From positions 186,001 to 250,000 of the forward strand of contig NZ_CP022521.1 of the NCBI RefSeq assembly GCF_002234535.1: a DNA stretch of 64,000 nt. The letters are read 5' to 3'. Origin of the DNA: Actinoalloteichus hoggarensis. GTDB taxonomy: Bacteria; Actinomycetota; Actinomycetes; Mycobacteriales; Pseudonocardiaceae. Of this stretch, positions 57,782-64,000 are shown one piece after another. The notes under the pieces were generated by a model that worked only from the letters and a program-made list of their open reading frames with translations, was not told where the DNA came from and searched no databases. Position 1 is the stretch's first letter, and each line of letters opens with the position of its first letter. The position numbers and the translations under genes are program-made.

Positions 57782-58744
57782 CTACTGCAGACTGATCAGG
57801 AAGTCGAAGAGACCCCTGGTGATTCGAGTCCCCTTGTTGTAAGCGACGTTGCTCGTCCCATAGGCGTGAATCGCGATCGCGAGCTGACTCCCCGAATCGA
57901 CGATGAAGACCGGAGATCCGCTCTGGCCACCACTGGTGTCGATGGTGTAGAAGAGCTGGTTTCCGGCGGTCTGGCGAATCGGCTCGCCATGCGTCCACAT
58001 GGTGTTCACGGGCCGCTTCTCGGCGGGATAACCACGAACGTTGGCGTACTGGTCGTTGAAAGAGCCCGTCTGCCACCGCATTCCGATCCAACCGGTGGTG
58101 TTCCCGATCTTGCAGTTCAGCCGGATGGCTCCCCAGTCCTGCCTCGGGTCGGCCGACTCCGTCCAGGCGACGTCCGTCCACAGCTGCGTGGCCGAGCAGG
58201 TCCCGTAGGGGTACGAGGTTCCGTTCTGGCCGGGTGACACTCGGACGTTGCTGTAGAACGCCGTCCCCCGGCCGGTCCCACCCGGGTGGATGCAGTGGCC
58301 TGCGGTCACGACGAGGTCGGGTCCGAAGAGGAAACCGCTACAGGTTCCTCCGCTGGAGCTGACCCTGGCGAAGCTGCGGTTCGGGAACGCCGTGGTCCCG
58401 TTGACGCGAGTGCGCTGATCGGTTCCGAACACCGACGACGGCTGCCAGACGGGGTCGCCTGTCGGCACAGGATCGAAGGAGACGTTCGGCCCCGCGTCGG
58501 CGATGTCGCCGGTGCCGTGGAACCCCTCCGTCGAGGTCACGCCCGACGAGGCGATGCTCGTGGGCAGGAAGAACTCGTCGGCGGGTCCGTCGACGTCTTG
58601 ACCGATCGGCTGGGCCTCGGTGTACTCGGTGTACTCGGTGGCGATACCGGAGGCCTCATCGGCCTGCGCGGTCGTCGTCACGGTCAGTGTGGGAATGACG
58701 GCCATGCACAACAGTGCGGCCACGGTTCTCGTCTTGATCTGCAT
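57782..58744 (-). CDS. secreted trypsin/V8-like serine endopeptidase, paralogue 1
   Basis: The 320-residue protein has a signal peptide (MQIKTRTVAALLCMAVIPTL to TTTAQA), a roughly 80-residue propeptide with a TEYTEYTE repeat, and an S1/S1B protease domain. The triad is His in VVTAGHCIHPGG, Asp in RQDWGAIRL and Ser in TSGGQSGSPVF. This layout resembles glutamyl endopeptidases. It starts at 58744 after a GGGGGAT. A second copy of the same architecture lies at 59542-60501, so the two arose by duplication. It probably acts in extracellular protein degradation; the specificity is unknown. Confidence 0.88.
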   Translation of the reverse strand: MQIKTRTVAALLCMAVIPTLTVTTTAQADEASGIATEYTEYTEAQPIGQDVDGPADEFFLPTSIASSGVTSTEGFHGTGDIADAGPNVSFDPVPTGDPVWQPSSVFGTDQRTRVNGTTAFPNRSFARVSSSGGTCSGFLFGPDLVVTAGHCIHPGGTGRGTAFYSNVRVSPGQNGTSYPYGTCSATQLWTDVAWTESADPRQDWGAIRLNCKIGNTTGWIGMRWQTGSFNDQYANVRGYPAEKRPVNTMWTHGEPIRQTAGNQLFYTIDTSGGQSGSPVFIVDSGSQLAIAIHAYGTSNVAYNKGTRITRGLFDFLISLQ

Positions 58745-59052
58745 TCCAGTGATCCCCCAGTGCCTCATCGGCATGCACGGTCTTCCCGGCAAGCCTGATC
58801 CGCCCGCCGAGAACCGTAGAAGAATATCAGCCAGTTGATCACTGATAATCAGGCTTTCGGCGCCGTCCGAAACGCGCTGAGGCGAATGCCGGATACGGCC
58901 GGGTGTCTGAATAGGGCGAAATCCGTCATCCGTGGTGCGCACCACGTACGACTCGAACACGGCCGCCGGGACGCCTGCTCCGGTCGAAGCACCGGGTGAG
59001 TGCCATGATTCGCTTGGCGACCGCGTCTCGGCAGACACCGACACACCCGCGC
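58745..59052. other. promoter region of the first secreted protease, no gene seen
   Basis: About 300 bases between the protease start and the next terminator. It is AT-richer around 58810-58860, with CTGATTATCAG (minus strand) and TGATCA palindromic elements. A similar CTGATCATC lies upstream of paralogue 2 near 60585-60595, suggesting shared control. Confidence 0.4.
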
Positions 59053-59083
59053 GGCCGGCGGGCGCCGTGTTCGCTCGCCGGCC
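59053..59083 (-). terminator. terminator after the lipoprotein gene
   Basis: An 11-bp stem with one G-U pair (59053-59063 with 59073-59083) and a 9-base loop lies 24 bases beyond the stop on the minus strand. Confidence 0.65.
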
Positions 59084-59107
59084 GCCGGTCGGTCACCCGC
59101 TCGCCGC

Positions 59108-59542
59108 TTACGCGACGACGATGGTCACCGAGGCCGTCTCGGCCTTCTCGGCACGAACCGCGTCGCTCGTGCCGCTCAGCGAGTCATGGTCGGCGGAGGC
59201 ATCCGGATGCGCCTCGGAGTCGCACGTGGTGGAGAAGGTGTAGGTCCCCGAGGGCAGCGTCCAGGCGAAGGCGCCGTCCGCGTCGGAGAAGACGGCCAGC
59301 TCCGGGATCTCGACGGCGCCGTCCACCGACTCGGGAGTGATCAGGCACCCCGGGACCGCCTCGCCGCTCACCGTCTCCACCCGGCCCGCGAAGGTCGCGC
59401 TGGTGCGGGTCCCTGAGCCCGCGTCGGCGTCGGCGTCGGACACCGGCCGCGCGTCGGACCCGGAGCCGCATGCCGCCAGGAACCCCCCGGCGAGCAGCGC
59501 GAGGACGGCGCCCGCGAGCCCGCGGCGCGGCCGGGGCGCCAT
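59108..59542 (-). CDS. lipoprotein with carboxypeptidase-regulatory-like domain
   Basis: The 144-residue protein has a signal sequence (MAPRPRRGLAGAVLALLAGG) and the lipobox LAAC. A short Asp/Ala/Ser-rich spacer is followed by one beta-sandwich domain: FAGRVETVSGEAVPGCLITP, LAVFSDADGAFAWTLPSGTY and TFSTTC. This is the CarboxypepD_reg-like (prealbumin-like) pattern. Two Cys in the domain may form a disulfide. Its ATG overlaps the stop of protease paralogue 2 (TGATG), so it is translationally coupled to it. It could anchor or inhibit the protease or bind its substrate; no function is established. Confidence 0.8.
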   Translation of the reverse strand: MAPRPRRGLAGAVLALLAGGFLAACGSGSDARPVSDADADAGSGTRTSATFAGRVETVSGEAVPGCLITPESVDGAVEIPELAVFSDADGAFAWTLPSGTYTFSTTCDSEAHPDASADHDSLSGTSDAVRAEKAETASVTIVVA

Positions 59543-60501
59543 CAGCGCACCCCGTCGATGAACTCGAACAGACTCTGAGTGATGCGGGTTCCCTTGTTGT
59601 AGTCGACCTGCGGTGTTCGGCCGTTGGAGTGAATGGCGATCGCACTGAGATCGTCATTGTAGACCGGTGATCCGCTCTGCCCGCCGACCGTGTCCACCGT
59701 GTAATGGAGTTTGTTGCCGAGGGATTGCCGAATCGGGCCGCCGTGAAACCACATGGTGCCTGCCTGCTTGTCGCCTGGATATCCTCGAATGGTGATGTGG
59801 GTGCCGTCGTAGGAGGCCGACTGCCAGCGGAACCCGAACCAGCCGGTGGTGTTCCCGACCGCGCAGTCCAACTTGATGACGCCCCAGTCCTGATTCGTGT
59901 TGCTGCTGTCGATCCAGGTCTGGTCGGTCCACATCGTGGTGCGTCCGCAGCTGCCGTACGGGAGTGTGCTGCCGTTGCGGCCGGGAGCCACCCGCACGTT
60001 GGTGTAGAAGTCGGCGGCGCTGCCTGTCCCGCCCGGATGGAGGCAGTGACCTGCGGTCAGAACGGTGTCGGCGGAGACCAGGAAGCCGCTGCACCCGCCC
60101 CGGCCGGTCGCCGTGGTGTGGACGACGGCCCGGCTGGGGAAGGTCGTGGTCACGCCCGCCCGCGAGCGCTGATCGGGCTCGAAGATCGATAATGGCTCGC
60201 CGTCGCCAAAGGTCGTCTCCGGCGGGGCGACGTCATCGACGACGCTCGATCCGACATCGCCCGGTCCGCCCGTCCCGGCGAAGAACGAGCGGTTCACGCC
60301 GTCGGGTGCGGGTCGCGTCGGCACGTCGAAGGGACTCAGGATTCGCCCGTCGAAGTCCTGCCCGACCGGACGAGCCGTCTCGAACGTCGGTTCGTGGAAA
60401 TCGGATCGCGAGGACGCGAAGGCAGTGCTCGTACCTGAGGTCAGTGTGATGGTCAGGGCGGCGCATAAGAACATCGAGGCCGCGCGAGGCAGTGTCTGCA
60501 T
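59542..60501 (-). CDS. secreted trypsin/V8-like serine endopeptidase, paralogue 2
   Basis: The 319-residue protein has a signal peptide (MQTLPRAASMFLCAALTITL to AFA), a propeptide and an S1/S1B domain with His in VLTAGHCLHPGG, Asp in NQDWGVIKL and Ser in VGGQSGSPVY. Long stretches are nearly superimposable on paralogue 1 (NTTGWFGFRWQSASY with NTTGWIGMRWQTGSF; NKGTRITQSLFEF with NKGTRITRGLFDF). Both starts follow GGGGGAT and MQ. The gene is first in a two-gene operon with the coupled lipoprotein, which paralogue 1 lacks. Confidence 0.88.
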   Translation of the reverse strand: MQTLPRAASMFLCAALTITLTSGTSTAFASSRSDFHEPTFETARPVGQDFDGRILSPFDVPTRPAPDGVNRSFFAGTGGPGDVGSSVVDDVAPPETTFGDGEPLSIFEPDQRSRAGVTTTFPSRAVVHTTATGRGGCSGFLVSADTVLTAGHCLHPGGTGSAADFYTNVRVAPGRNGSTLPYGSCGRTTMWTDQTWIDSSNTNQDWGVIKLDCAVGNTTGWFGFRWQSASYDGTHITIRGYPGDKQAGTMWFHGGPIRQSLGNKLHYTVDTVGGQSGSPVYNDDLSAIAIHSNGRTPQVDYNKGTRITQSLFEFIDGVR

Positions 60502-60848
60502 AGCCAGGTATCCCCCAATACTCGGCAGTGATCGGCACAGCATCTGAATCGAAACGGAATTCGAGAGAAGTCCCCCTGTGCCGATGATCAGGATATCGAT
60601 CTCCGTTGCTGTCGACAAGGCCGGACCGCGTCATCCCGTCGTTCGACGGCCGGATTCGGTGAACGAATGGTCGGCCGGGATGCGCGCGGAAGGACCGTCG
60701 GGCTCGGCCGTCGGGGCGGTCGGGCAGGCAGGACCCGCCCCGAACGGGTGGCTCGGCCCCGGAGCGAGGGGTGGCAGGCCCCACTGACAGCGGGCCGGAG
60801 TCGTCGCAGGCTGATCGTCGACGGAGACCACCGCGGAAGGACCACAGC
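60502..60848. other. divergent promoter region, no gene seen
   Basis: About 350 bases between protease paralogue 2 (minus) and the membrane protein (plus). The segment 60520-60605 is AT-richer and contains CTGATCATC on the minus strand, resembling the element upstream of paralogue 1. The remainder is GC-rich without domains. Confidence 0.4.
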
Positions 60849-61364
60849 ATGATCAGCCGGCACACCGTCCAGTCGGCGGCCACGCAGGCCGCGGACGTCG
60901 GGCGGACTCGCACCCGATCCTCGGGCCGCCCCGCCTCGGTGCGGGCGGCATTCTCGTTGTGGCTGCTGGCGTTGACGACGGGTGTGCTCGAGACCATGCT
61001 CGGCATCACAGGCGAACTGATCGGCCCGGAGGGAGCGATGACCGTCGGGGCGATCCTCGCCGCCGCGGGCCTGCGGGTCGTCGTCACAGTCGTGTTCGTC
61101 GCGTTGGCACTGCTCATGCGGGACGCCTGGAACTGGGCACGTGTCTGCCTGGCCGTCCTGCTCGGCGGCGTCGGGCTCCTCACGATGGTCGCCGACCCGA
61201 TCGGAGACCTCGCCTCGGGAGCGTCGGTGGCCGCGGCATTCGGCACCGCGGGACCGCTGGGCGGCCTCTTCGCCGTGGTGCGGCTGGTCCACCTGCTCGC
61301 CGTGCCCGCCGCCGTGATCGCGATGTTCCTGCCGTCGGCGAACGCCTACTTCCGACGTGGTTGA
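60849..61364 (+). CDS. four-helix membrane protein of unknown function
   Basis: The 171-residue protein has a basic N-terminus and four hydrophobic helices: AFSLWLLALTTGVLETMLGI, LRVVVTVVFVALALLMR, VCLAVLLGGVGLLTMVADP and LVHLLAVPAAVIAMFLPSAN. This layout is common among actinobacterial DUF-type membrane proteins, but I cannot name the family. The ATG at 60849 has GGAAGGA upstream. A bidirectional hairpin follows and the tRNA-Pro gene converges. Confidence 0.75.
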   Translation: MISRHTVQSAATQAADVGRTRTRSSGRPASVRAAFSLWLLALTTGVLETMLGITGELIGPEGAMTVGAILAAAGLRVVVTVVFVALALLMRDAWNWARVCLAVLLGGVGLLTMVADPIGDLASGASVAAAFGTAGPLGGLFAVVRLVHLLAVPAAVIAMFLPSANAYFRRG

Positions 61365-61498
61365 CGCTCGACGTCGACACCAGGCGCACCGACGCCGGCG
61401 CCTCGACTTCTCGGCGCGCTGGTGATCCGGGCGACGGTCCTGCCGACCTGCCTGCACGGGTCCGCGAACTCCCTGCTGACTACCGGACAGCGGACATG

Positions 61499-61551
61499 CG
61501 AAAGGCCCAGGTCTCGGACCCGCACCGCGAGTCTGTGACCTGGGCCTTTCG
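61499..61551. terminator. bidirectional terminator between the membrane protein and tRNA-Pro
   Basis: A perfect 15-bp stem (61499-61513 with 61537-61551) with a 23-base loop directly follows the tRNA-Pro 3' end on the minus strand. Confidence 0.75.
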
Positions 61552-61552
61552 G

Positions 61553-61630
<78 letters not shown>

Positions 61631-61678
61631 CCCGCCACGCGATTCTCCCCAGGGGGTCATCGTGCGACGAGACATAGT

Positions 61679-62641
61679 CTAGCTGATGTCCTGCCCACTT
61701 CCGAAACCGGCTGGTACCTGGCTTGCGCGGGCGCTCGGCCTGCCTTCGGACTCCCTGGGCACCAGCGTCAGCAGACTGGCTTCCGGCCGGCACGCGAAAC
61801 GCACGGGCGCGTACGGCGACGTGCCCAGACCTGCGGAGACGTTCAGCCAGGTGTGCGCCCCCCACCGGGAGACCCCCCTGGCGCGCGAACGATCGATCCC
61901 ACAGTTGGTGACCAGCGCGCCGTAGCCGGGGACTCGCAGCTGACCGCCGTGGGTGTGGCCGGCCAGCACCAGGTCGTAGCCGTCGGCGGCGAAGGCGTCC
62001 AGCACGTGTGGTTCCGGGGAGTGCGTCACGCCCAGCCGCAGCCTGGCCTTCGGGTCGGGTATGCCCGCGATGTCGGCGTACCGGTCCCGCCGGAGGTGCG
62101 GATCGTCCACTCCGGCGGCCACGATCGTGTTGCTCTGCACGCTGAAGGTGCGCCGCCGGTGCGTCAGGTCGAGCCAGCCGCGTTCGGAGAGCGCGGCCCG
62201 CAGATCGCGCCACGGCAACGGCACGCCGTGAATGCGCTTGGCCGTGCGTGCGGGCAGCAGGTAGCGCGCGGGATTCTTCGGCTTCGGGGCGTAGTAGTCG
62301 TTGCTGCCGAAGACGAAGACGCCGCGTCGATCCAACAACGGTCCCAGCGCACGCAGCACCGAGGGCACCGCCGCCTGATGCGCCAGATTGTCGCCGGTGT
62401 TGACGACGAGATCCGGTTCCAGTTCGTCGAGCGCGGCCACCCACCGCTGCTTCGACCGCTGGTTCGGCATCATGTGCAGGTCGGAGATGTGCAGGACACG
62501 AAGCGGTCGTGCGCCGGGGGACAGGACCGGCAGCGTCGCGTGCCGAAGCGCCCACGCCGTCCGTTCGATGCCGACGGCATAGCCGAGGGCGGCGACGCCG
62601 AGCGCGGCGGTCCCGATCAGGGTGCGGCCGATGGTGTTCAT
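61679..62641 (-). CDS. calcineurin-like metallophosphoesterase
   Basis: The 320-residue protein has an N-terminal hydrophobic segment ([20 protein letters not shown]) and the full metallophosphoesterase signature: [29 protein letters not shown] and [12 protein letters not shown]. It belongs to the YkuE-like, membrane-associated group that may act on lipid-linked or wall phosphates. The start at 62641 is inferred from this N-terminus. It is divergent from the YqeY-like gene, an arrangement I have seen in related actinobacteria. The C-terminal tail is Ser/Arg-rich. Confidence 0.88.
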   Translation of the reverse strand: MNTIGRTLIGTAALGVAALGYAVGIERTAWALRHATLPVLSPGARPLRVLHISDLHMMPNQRSKQRWVAALDELEPDLVVNTGDNLAHQAAVPSVLRALGPLLDRRGVFVFGSNDYYAPKPKNPARYLLPARTAKRIHGVPLPWRDLRAALSERGWLDLTHRRRTFSVQSNTIVAAGVDDPHLRRDRYADIAGIPDPKARLRLGVTHSPEPHVLDAFAADGYDLVLAGHTHGGQLRVPGYGALVTNCGIDRSRARGVSRWGAHTWLNVSAGLGTSPYAPVRFACRPEASLLTLVPRESEGRPSARASQVPAGFGSGQDIS

Positions 62642-62803
62642 CCCGCTCAGCCTAGAAGGCCCGACAGGGCGACGCCGAATCCCGGCACCGCGTCGAGCCG
62701 AAGCCGACCGCCGGGTCGTCTCGGCGGGTCGCCTGCCGCTCCACGGTCCCGCTCGGCCGTGACTCGTGAGCAACGCGAGGCCCCGACCGATAGGTTCACC
62801 ACC

Positions 62804-63274
62804 ATGACAGAGCTGAAAGCACGACTGAGGGCGGAGCTCGTCACCGCGATGAAGGCACGGGAAGCCCTCGTGGTGTCCACCCTGCGGATGGCGCTCGCCG
62901 CGGTGAGCACCGAGGAGGTCTCGGGGAAGAGCGCGCGAGAGCTCACCGACGATGAGGTGCTCAAGGTACTGGCCAAGGAGGCCAAGAAGCGCGACGAGGC
63001 GGCTGAGGCCTTCGCCGCCGCGGGCCGCCCCGAGCAGGCCGAGGCCGAGCGCGCCGAAGGCGACGTACTGCGTCGCTACCTGCCCGCGCAGCTCGACGAC
63101 GCCGAACTCGCGGCCATCGCGGAGCAGGCGGTGGCCGAGGTCACCGAGACGCTCGGCGAGCGTCCAGGCCAGCGTCAGATGGGGCAGGTCATGAAGATCG
63201 CCACCGCCAGGTCCGCGGGCCGGGCCGACGGCGGCCGGGTGGCCGCGGCGGTACGCGCGCTGCTCCAGGGCTGA
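62804..63274 (+). CDS. GatB/YqeY-domain protein
   Basis: The 156-residue protein is MTELKARLRAELVTAMKARE..., full length for YqeY. It has LRMALAAVSTEE, LAKEAKKRDEAAEAFAAAGR, LRRYLPAQLDDAELAAIAEQ and MGQVMKIATARSAGRADGGRVAAAV, the C-terminal helical part related to the GatB tail that contacts tRNA. The protein is widespread, and its own biochemical role is not settled. It is monocistronic, with a bulged hairpin after the stop. Confidence 0.9.
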   Translation: MTELKARLRAELVTAMKAREALVVSTLRMALAAVSTEEVSGKSARELTDDEVLKVLAKEAKKRDEAAEAFAAAGRPEQAEAERAEGDVLRRYLPAQLDDAELAAIAEQAVAEVTETLGERPGQRQMGQVMKIATARSAGRADGGRVAAAVRALLQG

Positions 63275-63286
63275 GCTCCTACGGGT

Positions 63287-63314
63287 CCGAGGCCCGCGGC
63301 CGACGCGGCCTCGG
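63287..63314 (+). terminator. possible terminator after the YqeY-like gene
   Basis: CCGAGGC plus CGCG pairs with CGCG plus GCCTCGG with one bulged C and a 5-base loop, 12 bases after the stop. Confidence 0.5.
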
Positions 63315-63773
63315 TCCCGGTCGCGGCGCTGTCGCGGCCTTCGCACCTCGCACGCCGCACCGCGCGATTCATGCCGCGTCTCTCCGACGGGGGTTCGCCG
63401 AGCATCGCCCCGGCCGGAGTCATGGCCTGCGGTGGGGCTCCTTCTACGTCCGCCGCGGCCGCACGCCGTCTGCCCGGCGGCGGAGTGACCAAACTGCGTC
63501 GATCACCGTGCGGTCGTGCGGTCGTGCGGTCCTGAAGTGGATCGGCCTACGCGGCGTCCAAGCCTGCGGCGGTCCAGCCCGTCCGCCGCCGTGATGACGG
63601 CCGCCTCGTGCCTCGGCGCGTTCCGCGTCCGCACGGCGAACCGGCGAGATCGGAGGCGCGGGCGAGCGTGGGCATGGCGCCCCCGCTCGACAGCCGCGCC
63701 GGACACCGAGCGTTCCGTCGAGAAGCGGTCGGCTTGATACGCATCAGACGATCACTGACATAGTCTTCCGCGC
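63315..63773. other. intergenic stretch with no convincing gene
   Basis: About 460 bases. Short overlapping frames on both strands are Arg/Ala-rich without domains. The last 40 bases are AT-richer (ACTGACATAGTCTTC) and probably hold the promoter of the EI24-family gene, which may be leaderless. Confidence 0.5.
63508..63531. repeat. three tandem copies of GTGCGGTC
   Basis: Three perfect 8-bp units lie in tandem in non-coding DNA. They are probably a replication-slippage microsatellite. Confidence 0.8.
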
Positions 63774-64000
63774 GTGATCCGCCCCATGCGAGACGCGTTC
63801 ACCGGCCTGGGCATCGCAGGCCGCGGCTACGCGCTCCTCTTCAGCTCACGTCGTCATCTGCTTCGGGGCGCCGTGCCTGCCCTGCTGACGTCGCTGCTCT
63901 ATCTCGGCCTGCTGATCACGCTCGTGGTCTTCAGCGGAGACATCACCGCCTGGCTGACGCCCTTCGCCGACGGCTGGGCGGAACCGCTGCGGTCGTTGAC
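63774..64000 (+). CDS. EI24-family membrane protein, N-terminal part (runs off the window)
   Basis: From the GTG at 63774 the frame stays open to the window end, giving 75 residues: VIRPMRDAFTGLGIAGRGYA, then SSRRHLLRGAVPALLTSLLY and a hydrophobic helix LGLLITLVVFSGDI. This is the start of the EI24/CysZ-like multi-pass family (DUF540 type). No ribosome-binding site is seen, and TAGTCT at 63761-63766 would be a -10 about 8 bases upstream, consistent with a leaderless transcript. An ATG at 63786 is the alternative start. Confidence 0.7.
   Translation, partial: MIRPMRDAFTGLGIAGRGYALLFSSRRHLLRGAVPALLTSLLYLGLLITLVVFSGDITAWLTPFADGWAEPLRSL

Noticed and set aside
63508-63531. Three GTGCGGTC units considered as an iteron or a binding array
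   Set aside because: The copy number is low and the units abut exactly. There are no replication genes nearby, so a microsatellite is the simpler explanation.

Overview
The window is chromosomal DNA of a high-GC actinomycete. GC is very high throughout, with strong G/C at third codon positions, and GTG and TTG starts are common. The core order ffs-dnaX-ybaB-recR and the ask-asd pair with an internal beta-subunit start are typical of actinobacteria. Recognisable FurA, SoxR and DasR-type sites and a C-terminal LAxTG-type wall-sorting signal agree with this. A member of the Pseudonocardiales is my best guess, but that is inference. I see no insertion sequence, integrase, phage module or CRISPR array.

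Layout. 0-8.6 kb: CsbD stress protein, an ECF-type sigma factor, tRNA-Ser(CGA), a divergent redox unit (azoreductase plus a luciferase-like/hemerythrin fusion, facing a two-cysteine MarR regulator and a GNAT enzyme), and a large wall-anchored extracellular nuclease. 8.7-23.1 kb: a divergent catabolic locus. On the minus strand are a degenerate four-carbon acid sugar kinase, a PdxA-type dehydrogenase and a DeoR regulator. On the plus strand is a tightly coupled ten-gene operon: an oligopeptide-type ABC importer, aldo/keto reductase, HpcH/HpaI aldolase, Asp-box sialidase-like protein, 2-hydroxyacid dehydrogenase, enolase-superfamily enzyme and an Nramp-like permease without the metal-site motifs. 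23.3-30.7 kb: SDR/XRE pair, small membrane protein, tRNA-Ser(GGA), a ribose-type ABC importer and the SRP RNA.

30.7-41 kb: dnaX, ybaB, recR, a uridine kinase-like P-loop protein and a second oligopeptide-type ABC operon. 41-48.7 kb: amino-acid biosynthesis (leuA with a Leu-rich leader peptide, ask with an internal beta start, asd), with a nitroreductase and a PIG-V-like mannosyltransferase between them. 48.8-53.8 kb: an oxidative-stress stretch (furA-katA under a Fur box, an FMN reductase with a SoxR-type promoter, ohr, dps). 54-60.6 kb: secreted and hydrolytic enzymes (GH18 chitinase behind a DasR-type site, S9 peptidase, two paralogous secreted serine proteases and a lipoprotein). 60.8-64 kb: membrane protein, tRNA-Pro(CGG), metallophosphoesterase, YqeY-like protein and the start of an EI24-family membrane protein.

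The least explained system is the 8.7-23.1 kb locus. It combines importer, aldolase, dehydrogenases, an acid-sugar dehydratase-like enzyme and a cytoplasmic sialidase-fold protein, which suggests uptake and breakdown of an acidic sugar or its conjugate. The kinase normally partnered with this type of PdxA has lost its key motifs.
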